Positions 1 to 7,202 of a DNA stretch of 64,000 nt are shown here, piece after piece. The stretch's first letter is position 1. Each line of letters opens with the position of its first letter. The stretch is from Shinella yambaruensis (lineage in GTDB: Bacteria; Pseudomonadota; Alphaproteobacteria; Rhizobiales; Rhizobiaceae). Made by a program: the position numbers and the translations under genes. The stretch lies in assembly GCF_022899355.1 (NCBI RefSeq), contig NZ_JALJCK010000009.1:1-64000 (forward strand), read 5' to 3'. Below the pieces are notes generated by a model. The model did no database searches, was not told where the DNA came from, and saw only the letters and a program-made list of their open reading frames with translations.

Positions 1-158
1 AATCACTCCCCGTGTTCGGCGCTGAACATCAAATTCACGCCGACCGCTGGCGTGGCGACCGCGTTATAGATAATTTCTAAGAAACGTTCCAGAGTGCCGG
101 CCGGCAATCGGACAATTTTTTGCGTTGCGACCAAGGTCGTAAGGGAAAGTGAAACATC

Positions 159-803
159 ATGCGGCTCGTCGCCGAAGGATTGAGTGCCAAGCGCGGCGAG
201 GACCTGATTTTCCAAGATATTTCCTTCGAAATCGCTGGCGGCGAGGCGCTCGTCGTCAAGGGGCCGAACGGCTCCGGCAAGTCCACGCTGCTGCGGGTGC
301 TCGCGGGCCTTCTGCCGGCCGAATCGGGAACGGCGAAACTTCTTGCGGCAGCGCACCCGGTCGAGCGTGTCGGCGAGGGCGCGCATTATCTCGGCCACCG
401 CAATGCGATGAAGCGCGAGCTGACGGTGGAGGAGAATCTCGCCTTCTGGAAGGCCTTCTTCGGCGACTTTGCCGGCGGACAGGGCATGGCGGTCGATGCG
501 GCGGTGGAGGCCGTCGGCCTCGGCGGCATCGCCCACCTGCCGTTCGGCTACCTCTCGGCGGGCCAGCAGCGCCGCATGGCGATGGCCAAGCTGCTCGTCG
601 CCTGGCGCCCGGTCTGGATCCTCGACGAGCCGACGGCGGCGCTCGACATTGCCGCCGAGGAGATGTTTTCCGACCTCGTCATGGCGCATCTTGCCCGCGG
701 CGGCCTCGCCATCGCCGCGACGCACCAGCCGCTCGGGCTGACAGGCGCGCGGGAATTGCGGATGGCGGGCTTCGCGCCGGTCGATGCGGGGAGCTGGGCA
801 TGA
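159..803 (+). CDS. ccmA: Heme exporter ATP-binding protein CcmA
   Basis: ATPase of the CcmABCD system that handles heme for periplasmic cytochrome c assembly. The 214-residue product has a Walker A GPNGSGKST (residues 35-43), an ABC signature LSAGQ (132-136) and Walker B running into DEPTAALD (156-163), the usual length for CcmA. It is the first gene of a tightly packed ccmABCDG operon and its stop overlaps the ccmB start. The ATG follows AAGGGAAAGTG, a reasonable ribosome binding site. A larger frame reading through this gene in another phase is a shadow. Confidence 0.95.
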   Translation: MRLVAEGLSAKRGEDLIFQDISFEIAGGEALVVKGPNGSGKSTLLRVLAGLLPAESGTAKLLAAAHPVERVGEGAHYLGHRNAMKRELTVEENLAFWKAFFGDFAGGQGMAVDAAVEAVGLGGIAHLPFGYLSAGQQRRMAMAKLLVAWRPVWILDEPTAALDIAAEEMFSDLVMAHLARGGLAIAATHQPLGLTGARELRMAGFAPVDAGSWA

Positions 804-1459
804 TGTCCCTGCTCCTGCGCGATATCAGACTCTCCGTGCGTGCCGGCGGCGGCGCGCTGATCGGTGTCCTGTTCTTCATGACGGTCGTCGCGGTCATCCC
901 CTTCGGCGTCGGACCCGACCTCAACCTGCTCTCGCGCATCGGCCCGGCGATCCTGTGGATCGGCGCGCTGCTGGCCGCGCTGCTCGGGCTCGACCGGCTG
1001 TTCCAGGCCGAGCGCGAGGACGGATCGCTCGACCTTCTCCTGATGCAGGAGACGCCGCTGGTGCTGACCGTGTTCGTCAAGTGCCTGGCGCACTGGATCG
1101 CGACCGGCCTGCCGCTCGTCGTCGCCTCGCCGCTGCTCGGGCTGTTCATGAACATGGACGAGGTTGCGATCGGGGCGACGACGCTGACGCTCCTTGCCGG
1201 CACGCCGGCGCTCACCTTCATCGGGGCGGCGGGGGCGGGCATTGCCGTGGCGCTGCCGCGTGGCGGCCTGCTCGTGTCGATCCTCGTTCTGCCGCTCGCC
1301 ATTCCCGTGCTGATCTTCGGCGTCAGCGCGGTCCATGCGGCGATCGAGGATCCGGCGCCCTTCCTGCCGCCCTTCCTCGTCCTCGTCGCGCTCAACCTGT
1401 TCTTCGCCGTCATCGGGCCGGTGGCGGCGGCGGCGGCGCTTCGGCTTTCGAGCGACTGA
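800..1459 (+). CDS. ccmB: Heme exporter membrane protein CcmB
   Basis: Integral membrane subunit that pairs with CcmA. The 219-residue protein begins MMSLLLRDIRLSVRAGGG and has about six hydrophobic segments across its length, typical of CcmB. The start is taken at the tandem ATGATG overlapping the ccmA stop (4-base overlap), which indicates translational coupling; the second ATG (803) is an equally possible start. The open frame extends far upstream in phase, but that part lies inside ccmA and is not coding in this frame. Confidence 0.93.
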   Translation: MMSLLLRDIRLSVRAGGGALIGVLFFMTVVAVIPFGVGPDLNLLSRIGPAILWIGALLAALLGLDRLFQAEREDGSLDLLLMQETPLVLTVFVKCLAHWIATGLPLVVASPLLGLFMNMDEVAIGATTLTLLAGTPALTFIGAAGAGIAVALPRGGLLVSILVLPLAIPVLIFGVSAVHAAIEDPAPFLPPFLVLVALNLFFAVIGPVAAAAALRLSSD

Positions 1460-1532
1460 CGCGACGAATTGACGGGAATGTGATTGCGGCAGATCAATTG
1501 AAGCCGGGGGGCTTCCGCGTTAAAGAACCATC

Positions 1533-2303
1533 ATGAGCGAACCGAGCCTTGCCATCCGCAAATTCAGCGACCTCGCCAACCCGACCCGGTTCCTGGCGCT
1601 GGTCGCGATCGTCTGGCCCTATCTTGCCGGGCTGACGCTCTGTCTTTTCGCCGTGGGGCTCTATTTGTCCTTCACGACGCTCGGCGACTACCAGCAGGGC
1701 GAGACGGTGCGCATCATGTATGTGCATGTGCCGGCGGCCTGGCTTTCCATGATGTGCTACACGGTCATGGCGCTTTCGGCGCTCGGCACGCTCGTCTGGC
1801 GCCATCCGCTCGCCGATGTGTCCGCCAAGGCGGCCGCGCCGATCGGCGCCTGCTTCACGCTCGTCGCGCTCATCACCGGCTCGCTCTGGGGCAAGCCCAT
1901 GTGGGGCACCTGGTGGGTGTGGGATGCGCGGCTCACCTCCGTCTTCGTGCTGTTCCTGATGTATCTCGGCCTGATCGCGCTCAACCGCGCCATGGACGAC
2001 CCGACGCGGGCGGCCAAGGTCAGCGCCGTGCTGATCCTCGTCGGCTTCGTCAACATCCCGATCATCAAGTTCTCCGTCGAATGGTGGAACACGCTGCACC
2101 AGCCGGCCAGCGTCGTGCGGCTCGACGGGCCGACCATCGACCCGGAATTCCTCTGGCCGCTCCTCGTGATGGCGGTCGCCTTCACGCTCCTGTTCTTCAC
2201 GCTGCACGTCCTTGCCATGCGCAACGAGATCCTGCGCCGGCGCATCGCCGTGCTGCGCCGGCATGCCGCCCGGTCCGCCGGCCGTTCGGGAGATGCGGCA
2301 TGA
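1533..2303 (+). CDS. ccmC: Heme exporter membrane protein CcmC
   Basis: Heme-binding membrane protein that loads heme for transfer to CcmE. The 256-residue product carries the tryptophan-rich WGTWWVWDARLTS motif that defines the heme-handling family, located in a periplasmic loop, with histidines nearby (MYVHVPAAW) and six predicted transmembrane segments. It lies 73 bases after ccmB and overlaps ccmD by four bases. Family identity is clear from the WWD-type motif and from operon position. Confidence 0.96.
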   Translation: MSEPSLAIRKFSDLANPTRFLALVAIVWPYLAGLTLCLFAVGLYLSFTTLGDYQQGETVRIMYVHVPAAWLSMMCYTVMALSALGTLVWRHPLADVSAKAAAPIGACFTLVALITGSLWGKPMWGTWWVWDARLTSVFVLFLMYLGLIALNRAMDDPTRAAKVSAVLILVGFVNIPIIKFSVEWWNTLHQPASVVRLDGPTIDPEFLWPLLVMAVAFTLLFFTLHVLAMRNEILRRRIAVLRRHAARSAGRSGDAA

Positions 2304-2467
2304 GCCACGCCTTCTATGTCACGGCGTCCTATGTCGCCGCCTTCGCCGTCGTAGCGGGTCTCGTTCTCTGGGTCTGGCTGGACCACCGCGCGCGCCACCG
2401 CGAACTGGCGCAGCTCGAAGCGGCGGGCATCCGCCGCCGTTCGGCGCGCAGCGGGGAAAAACCATGA
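2300..2467 (+). CDS. ccmD: Heme exporter small subunit CcmD
   Basis: A 55-residue single-pass membrane protein: a hydrophobic segment around residues 9-27 (ASYVAAFAVVAGLVLWVWL) is followed by a basic cytoplasmic tail. In the Ccm system CcmD helps release holo-CcmE from the CcmABC complex. It starts on the ATG overlapping the ccmC stop and its own stop overlaps the ccmG start, so the three genes are joined by ATGA-type junctions. Short size and order in the operon fit CcmD. Confidence 0.9.
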   Translation: MSHAFYVTASYVAAFAVVAGLVLWVWLDHRARHRELAQLEAAGIRRRSARSGEKP

Positions 2468-3081
2468 GCAACACCGACGGCGATGCGCAGAGCGGCGGAA
2501 AGCGCACGCGCCTCGTCCTTGCGGCGCTTCCCCTGGCGATCTTCGCGGGCATGGCGGCGATCTTCTTTGCCATGCTGACCGATCCCAACCGCAACACGTC
2601 CGAAATCCCCTCCGCGCTGATCGGCACCAAGGCGCCCTACCGCGATCTCGAGCCGCTGGTGGGGGCGATGAAGGACGGCGCGCAGGTGCCGGCGCTGACG
2701 GCCGAGAGCGGCAAGGGCAAGCTGACGCTCGTCAATTTCTGGGCGTCCTGGTGCGTGCCCTGCCGGCAGGAGCATCCGGTCATCCTGGCGTTGTCCAAGG
2801 ACCCGCGTCTCAATGTCGTCGGCGTCAACTACAAGGACGGCAGCGAGAACGCGTTGCGCTTCCTCGGCGAGCTCGGCAATCCCTTCTCCGCCATCGGCCT
2901 CGACCCTGTCGGCAAGATGGCGATCGACTGGGGCGTCTACGGCATCCCGGAATCCTACCTCGTCGGGCCGGACGGCACGATCCTCTACAAGAAGGTCGGC
3001 CCCTTCGACGACAGGAGCCTCGAGGACGGGCTCTATCCTGCCATCGAAAAGGCGCTCGGCGCGCCGGCGCAGGCCGGCTGA
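2464..3081 (+). CDS. ccmG: Thiol:disulfide interchange protein CcmG (DsbE/CycY family)
   Basis: Membrane-anchored periplasmic thioredoxin-like protein that keeps apocytochrome c cysteines reduced before heme ligation. The 205-residue product has an N-terminal anchor (about residues 16-40) and the redox motif WCVPC at residues 96-100, inside the NFWASWCVPC context. A cis-proline region follows (GIPESYLV). It is the last gene of the ccm cluster and is followed by a perfect 10-bp inverted repeat. The ATG overlaps the ccmD stop. Confidence 0.95.
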   Translation: MSNTDGDAQSGGKRTRLVLAALPLAIFAGMAAIFFAMLTDPNRNTSEIPSALIGTKAPYRDLEPLVGAMKDGAQVPALTAESGKGKLTLVNFWASWCVPCRQEHPVILALSKDPRLNVVGVNYKDGSENALRFLGELGNPFSAIGLDPVGKMAIDWGVYGIPESYLVGPDGTILYKKVGPFDDRSLEDGLYPAIEKALGAPAQAG

Positions 3082-3091
3082 GACAGGCTGC

Positions 3092-3117
3092 CCGGCCGGG
3101 CCATGGAGCCCGGCCGG
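3092..3117. terminator. Inverted repeat between convergent ccmG and M3 peptidase genes
   Basis: CCGGCCGGGC and GCCCGGCCGG form a perfect 10-bp stem with a 6-base loop in the 44-base gap between two convergent genes. There is no strong T run on either side, so the terminator role is inferred from position and stem strength. Confidence 0.55.
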
Positions 3118-3125
3118 AATGGCCC

Positions 3126-5186
3126 TCAGGCGGCGAGGCCCTTCTTTTCCAGCATGGCCTCCGGGCTCGGCAGCTTGCCGCGGAAGGCCTTGTAGGCGTC
3201 CTCCGGATCGACCGAGCCGCCGACGGCGTAGATATAGGTCTTCAGCCGCGCGGCCATGGCCGGGTCGAAGGCATCGCCCGTCTCGGTGAAGGCGGCGAAG
3301 GCGTCGGCGTCGAGCACTTCCGACCACATGTAGGAATAGTAGCCCGCCGAATAGCCGTCGCCGGAGAAGACGTGCTGGAAATGCGGCGTGGCGTGGCGCA
3401 TGACGATGGATGCCGGCAGGCCGATCGCCTCCAGCACCTGCTGCTGCGCCGCCATCGGGTCCTCGACGGCGCCGCGCGTGTGGAAGGCCATGTCGACCAG
3501 AGCGGAGGACGTGAACTCCACCGTCGCAAAACCGGAATTGAAGGTGCGGGCGGCGAGCACCTTGTCGAGCAGCGTTTTGGGCATCGCCTCGCCGGTCTGG
3601 TAGTGCACCGCATAGCGCGTCAGGATTTCCGGCACGGTCAGCCAGTGCTCGTAAAGCTGCGAGGGCAGTTCGACGAAATCGCGCGCGACGCCCGTGCCCG
3701 AGACCGAGGGATAGGTGACGTCGGAGAGCATGCCGTGCAGGGCATGGCCGAATTCATGGAAGAGCGTGCGCGCATCGTCGAGCGAAAGCAGCGCCGGCTT
3801 GCCTTCGGCAGGCTTGGCGAAGTTGCAGACATTGTAGATGATCGGCAGTTCGCCGACCGATCCGTTCTTGAGCGGCAGGCGGTGCTGGCTCTGGTAGGCG
3901 CTCATCCACGCGCCCGAGCGCTTGGAGGCGCGGGCGAAGTAGTCGCCGAGGAACATGGCGACGAGCCGGTCGTCGCGGTCGCGGATCTCGAAGACGCGGA
4001 CATCGGGGTGATAGACCGGCACGCCGGTCTTCTCGACGGCGCGGATGCCGAACAGCCGCCCGGCGACGTCGAAGCAGGCGTCGATGATCTTTTCCAGTTG
4101 CAGATAGGGTTTCAGCTCCGCCTCTGAGAAGCTGAACTTCTTCGCGCGCAGCTTTTCGGCGTAATAGCGCCAGTCCCAGGGCATGACCGCGTGGTTGTGG
4201 CCTTCCTCCGCGGCGAGGGCGGCGAGCTCCGCCTCTTCCTCGCGCGCCCGCGCCACGGCCTTTTCCCAGACCTGCATCAAGAGGCCGTTCACCACCTCCG
4301 GCGTCTTGGCCATGGTGTTGTCGAGTTTCAGCGCGGCGAAATTCGTATAGCCGAGCAGGCCGGCCTTTTCGGCGCGCAGCGCCAGCGTTTCCCTGACGAT
4401 GCCGCGATTGTCCGTTTCACCATGGTTCTCGCCGCGCGCCACCCAGGCGCGAAAGGCCTGTTCGCGCAGGTCCCGGCGGGCGGAGAAGGTGAGGAAGGGC
4501 TCGATGATCGAGCGCGACAGCGTGACGGCAAAGCGGCCGTCCTCTCCGCGTTCGCGGGCCGCGGCGGCCATGGCGTCCTTCAGGAAGTCCGGCAGGCCGT
4601 CGAGCGCATCGCCCTCGTCGAGCAGGAGCGCCCAGTTCTTCTCGTCGGCCAGCACGTTCTGGCCGAATTTCGCGCCGAGCCCGGCCAGCGTCTCGTTGAT
4701 CGCGGCGAGGCGGTCCTGCTCCGGCTTGGCCAGCCTGGCACCGGACTTGACGAACCCCTTCCAGTGCCGTTCCAGCACGCGGGTCTGTTCCAGCGAGAGG
4801 TTCAGCGCCTCGCGGCCCTCCCAGAGCGCGTCGATGCGGGCGAAGAGCGCCGCATTGGTGCCGATCTTCGAATAGTGCCGCGCCATCTTGGGCGCGATGT
4901 CGCGCTCCAGGGCCTGGATCGTGTCGTTGGTGTTGGCGCCGGCCCGGCTCCAGAAGAGTGCGGAGACGCGGGAAAGTTCGTCGCCGGCAGTTTCGAGCGC
5001 GGCGATCGAGTTGTCGAAGGTCGCGGGCTCCGGATTGCCGGCGATGGCGTCGATCTCCGCCTCGTGCGCGGCAAGCGCGGCGGCAAACCCGCCCGCGAAG
5101 GCGTCATCCTTCACGAGATCGAAACGCGGCAGGCCGTTGAGGCCGGTCCACTCGACGAGGGCGGGATCGATGCGCGTTTCGGTCAT
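3126..5186 (-). CDS. M3 family oligopeptidase (Dcp/OpdA type)
   Basis: Zinc metallopeptidase of the M3 (thimet oligopeptidase) family, expected to degrade short peptides in the cytoplasm since no signal peptide is present. The 686-residue length is normal. The HEFGH zinc-binding motif lies at residues 477-481 within TLFHEFGHALHGML, and the third zinc ligand is expected shortly downstream in the FVELPSQLYEHW region. It could be called oligopeptidase A or peptidyl-dipeptidase Dcp; the sequence alone does not separate these two. It is a monocistronic gene, convergent with the ccm operon. Confidence 0.93.
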   Translation of the reverse strand: MTETRIDPALVEWTGLNGLPRFDLVKDDAFAGGFAAALAAHEAEIDAIAGNPEPATFDNSIAALETAGDELSRVSALFWSRAGANTNDTIQALERDIAPKMARHYSKIGTNAALFARIDALWEGREALNLSLEQTRVLERHWKGFVKSGARLAKPEQDRLAAINETLAGLGAKFGQNVLADEKNWALLLDEGDALDGLPDFLKDAMAAAARERGEDGRFAVTLSRSIIEPFLTFSARRDLREQAFRAWVARGENHGETDNRGIVRETLALRAEKAGLLGYTNFAALKLDNTMAKTPEVVNGLLMQVWEKAVARAREEEAELAALAAEEGHNHAVMPWDWRYYAEKLRAKKFSFSEAELKPYLQLEKIIDACFDVAGRLFGIRAVEKTGVPVYHPDVRVFEIRDRDDRLVAMFLGDYFARASKRSGAWMSAYQSQHRLPLKNGSVGELPIIYNVCNFAKPAEGKPALLSLDDARTLFHEFGHALHGMLSDVTYPSVSGTGVARDFVELPSQLYEHWLTVPEILTRYAVHYQTGEAMPKTLLDKVLAARTFNSGFATVEFTSSALVDMAFHTRGAVEDPMAAQQQVLEAIGLPASIVMRHATPHFQHVFSGDGYSAGYYSYMWSEVLDADAFAAFTETGDAFDPAMAARLKTYIYAVGGSVDPEDAYKAFRGKLPSPEAMLEKKGLAA

Positions 5187-5344
5187 GGGGGTCTGGTCCT
5201 TTCTGGCAAATCACCGTGCGGCGAATATAGGAATGGAGGAGGGGGTTGGTACAGGGTGGCAGCTTTTAAAATACGGAACCGGCGCGCGGCCTGCGGCATT
5301 TGTAGGCCAAGCGGCACCCCGCCCCTTGACGCGGACGGCAACTT

Positions 5345-5452
5345 CGGTGAAAACACCGGATAACCGCGGCCTTGGACATCGGTAGCCGCGGTGAACTTAG
5401 GTGCCGGGCCCCTCTGGCGAGAGTTTTACGGCGCTCTCGTGATGTCGGTACC
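5345..5452 (+). promoter_or_regulatory. Structured 5' leader upstream of the TerC/DUF475 gene
   Basis: The 391-base gap before the gene contains three perfect or near-perfect stems in tandem. They are CGGTG-aaaa-CACCG (5345-5358), an 8-bp stem ACCGCGGC/GCCGCGGT (5363-5370 with 5385-5392, 14-base loop), and a two-tier hairpin. In that hairpin GGTGCCG (5400-5406) pairs with CGGTACC (5446-5452) and encloses CGAGAG/CTCTCG (5418-5423 with 5434-5439). TerC genes in other bacteria often sit behind the yybP-ykoY manganese riboswitch, but I do not recognise its canonical core here. A structured regulatory RNA is inferred from the stems and position only. Confidence 0.45.
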
Positions 5453-5482
5453 GCCAGCAATCGAGCCGGCGGATTCAAAAAC

Positions 5483-5581
5483 ATGAAAATCCTGACAATG
5501 CCTGACCCGCATGCCCTTTCCGGTATGCGTTATTTCCTTTTCCGCAACACCGTGGCTTCCACCCAGGAGGTGCTGTCATGA
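5483..5581 (+). CDS. Possible 32-codon upstream ORF coupled to the TerC/DUF475 gene
   Basis: A short frame starting MKILTMPDPHAL ends with a TGA that overlaps the downstream ATG (ATGA junction at 5578-5581). It has only a weak ribosome binding site. The overlap with the strong AGGAGG signal of the downstream gene would allow translational coupling or a leader-peptide role. Nothing in the peptide itself suggests a function and it may be chance. Confidence 0.25.
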   Translation: MKILTMPDPHALSGMRYFLFRNTVASTQEVLS

Positions 5582-6696
5582 TCGGTAACGGCGAAGGCAA
5601 ATCCACCCTTTCCTACCTGAAGTGGGCATTCATCTTCACCGCCATCGGCCTGGTGCTCGGCGCCTGGCTCGGCTGGCAGACGACCGGAACGCTCTCCGGC
5701 ATGGCGACGATCTTCTTCATCTGCGCCGTGCTTGCGGTGCTGGAGATCTCGCTCTCCTTCGACAACGCCATCGTCAACGCGAACAAGCTCAAGGACATGA
5801 CGCCGGTGTGGCAGCACCGCTTCCTGACCTGGGGCATCATTATCGCCGTCTTCGGCATGCGCATCGTCTTCCCGCTGCTGATCGTGGTGATCGCGGCGCG
5901 CATCGGCCCGTTCGAGGCGATCCTGCTGGCGGCCCGCGAGCCGGCGGAATATGCCCGCATCATGAACGAGGCGCATCTGCCGATCGCCGCCTTCGGCGGC
6001 ACCTTCCTGATGATGGTCGGCCTCACCTACTTCTTCAACCATGAGAAGGACGTGCACTGGATCGGCTTCATCGAGAAGCACATGGCCCGCTCGGCCACCG
6101 TCAAGGGCATCGAGATCGCCTTCGTGCTGCTCCTGATCCTGGTCTTCTCGAACCTGCTCGAGGGTGAGGAAGCCAACACCTTCGTCTTCTCCGCCATCTA
6201 CGGCCTCCTGACCTTCCTTGCGGTGGAAGTCGTCGGCGGCCTGCTCGATGCCTCGCAGAAGGCGATGTCGGAAGCGGCCAAGGGCGGCCTCGGCGCCTTC
6301 ATCTACCTGGAAGTGCTCGATGCCAGTTTCTCCTTCGACGGCGTCATCGGCGCCTTCGCGCTGACGCAGAACCTCTTCGTCATCGCGATCGGCCTCGGCA
6401 TCGGCGCCATGTATGTGCGCTCGATGACCATCATGCTCGTCGACAAGGGCACGCTTGCCGAATACCGCTACCTGGAGCACGGCGCGTTCTACGCGATCCT
6501 GATCCTCTCGGTGGTCATGTATTGCCAGACGCTGGTGCACATCCCGGAAGTCATCACCGGCCTTGGCGGCGCGACGCTGATCGGCATCTCGCTCTGGTCG
6601 TCGATCCGCTACAACAAGCGGGAACGCGCGCGAGAAAGCCATGGCGACCTGCACGGCTCCGACCGTGTGGCGGCCCAACTCGGCGAACGCGCCTGA
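5578..6696 (+). CDS. TerC-like DUF475 integral membrane protein
   Basis: A 372-residue polytopic membrane protein of the DUF475/TerC group. Two acidic membrane motifs typical of the LysE/TerC fold are visible: EISLSFDNAIVNANK (residues 56-70) in the first half and DASFSFDGVIGAFAL in the second half, suggesting an internal repeat that binds a metal ion. TerC relatives are linked to tellurite resistance and, in studied cases, to manganese export. Here the substrate is unknown. The start follows AGGAGG with a 7-base spacer. It is preceded by a structured leader and followed by two hairpins. Confidence 0.9.
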   Translation: MIGNGEGKSTLSYLKWAFIFTAIGLVLGAWLGWQTTGTLSGMATIFFICAVLAVLEISLSFDNAIVNANKLKDMTPVWQHRFLTWGIIIAVFGMRIVFPLLIVVIAARIGPFEAILLAAREPAEYARIMNEAHLPIAAFGGTFLMMVGLTYFFNHEKDVHWIGFIEKHMARSATVKGIEIAFVLLLILVFSNLLEGEEANTFVFSAIYGLLTFLAVEVVGGLLDASQKAMSEAAKGGLGAFIYLEVLDASFSFDGVIGAFALTQNLFVIAIGLGIGAMYVRSMTIMLVDKGTLAEYRYLEHGAFYAILILSVVMYCQTLVHIPEVITGLGGATLIGISLWSSIRYNKRERARESHGDLHGSDRVAAQLGERA

Positions 6697-6706
6697 GGCA
6701 CCATCG

Positions 6707-6740
6707 GCCGGCCGTTTCGACGGCCGGCTTCCTCGTCTTT
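6707..6740 (+). terminator. Terminator after the TerC/DUF475 gene
   Basis: A perfect 9-bp stem GCCGGCCGT-ttcg-ACGGCCGGC (6707-6728) with a stable tetraloop starts 11 bases after the stop codon and is followed by the T-rich TTCCTCGTCTTT. Confidence 0.75.
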
Positions 6741-6791
6741 ACCGCATTGTCCGACGCCGAAGCGAGTTCGCTTCGGCTGGAAATGCTCTAG
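6741..6791. repeat. Dispersed palindromic repeat, GAGCATTTCC family, copy 1
   Basis: This stretch contains GCCGAAGCGAGTTCGCTTCGGC, an almost perfect palindrome, followed by GGAAATGCTCTAG. Its reverse complement matches 31411-31461 over about 50 bases with only a few differences. It lies between two hairpins and carries no gene. Confidence 0.7.
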
Positions 6792-6815
6792 AAGAAGACG
6801 AGGCCCCGAATACAG

Positions 6816-6850
6816 AAGGCCCGCCGGTCTTGCGACCAGCGGGCCTTTTC
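6816..6850 (+). terminator. Second hairpin terminator downstream of the TerC/DUF475 gene
   Basis: AAGGCCCGC (6816-6824) pairs with GCGGGCCTT (6839-6847) and an inner GGTC-ttgc-GACC extends the stem. It runs into TTTTC. Together with the hairpin at 6707 it brackets the repeat element. Confidence 0.7.
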
Positions 6851-6874
6851 GTTCAAGGAATTCTTTCTACGGCG

Positions 6875-7039
6875 TCAGACGCGCGGGAAGTCGGCGGGGT
6901 TGATGCCGAGCGTTCTCAGGTCGCGTTCCTTCGGGCGGCGGTGCCCTTCGACAGCCGCGGCGGCTGCATTGGCAGCGCTCAGTACGGCGAAGGCCCGGCC
7001 GAAGAAGCCCTGGGCGAAGGAGTTGCGGAGGGTGGTCAT
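6875..7039 (-). CDS. Small DUF1127-like protein
   Basis: A 54-residue basic protein starting MTTLRNSFAQGF. The C-terminal KERDLRTLGINPADF resembles the end of DUF1127 proteins, whose arginine-rich tail contains an R-DIG-like motif. In alphaproteobacteria such small proteins have been connected to RNA binding and phosphate or carbon metabolism. The start is the internal ATG; an in-frame upstream start would add 19 residues with no family likeness. It stands alone between the TerC gene and the tct operon. Family assignment is tentative. Confidence 0.55.
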   Translation of the reverse strand: MTTLRNSFAQGFFGRAFAVLSAANAAAAAVEGHRRPKERDLRTLGINPADFPRV

Positions 7040-7134
7040 TGGATTGCTCGCTTTCTGTTTTAGCTTACGAGCAGAAGATGATGTCTCGCGCCTCAAAGGA
7101 CAAGCGACGGAATCTCAGCCCAGCCATGCAACGG

Positions 7135-7168
7135 ACGCAGGCCGGAAACGGGTGTTTCCGGCCTGCGT
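7135..7168 (-). terminator. Perfect 15-bp hairpin downstream of tctA
   Basis: ACGCAGGCCGGAAAC (7135-7149) and GTTTCCGGCCTGCGT (7154-7168) are exact reverse complements around a 4-base loop, 35 bases beyond the tctA stop. No T tract follows on the minus strand, so it may stabilise the transcript end rather than act as a classical intrinsic terminator. Confidence 0.6.
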
Positions 7169-7202
7169 CCTGTTCGGCCTTGGGAGGGACCGTCGGTAAG
7201 GC

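Noticed and set aside
1-158. Possible start of a divergent gene or operator upstream of ccmA
   Set aside because: There is only a short TTCTAAGAA palindrome (75-83) and a probable promoter; no coding start can be supported within the window.
2329-3327. 332-codon open frame on the minus strand
   Set aside because: Antisense to ccmD, ccmG and part of the M3 peptidase; contains no recognisable domain.
5345-5452. Canonical yybP-ykoY manganese riboswitch
   Set aside because: I could not find the conserved GGGGAGUAGC-like and ACAUACUC-like core segments, so I only call a structured leader.
5372-5482. Longer form of the uORF before the TerC/DUF475 gene
   Set aside because: The extra codons cross the predicted RNA stems and have no ribosome binding site.
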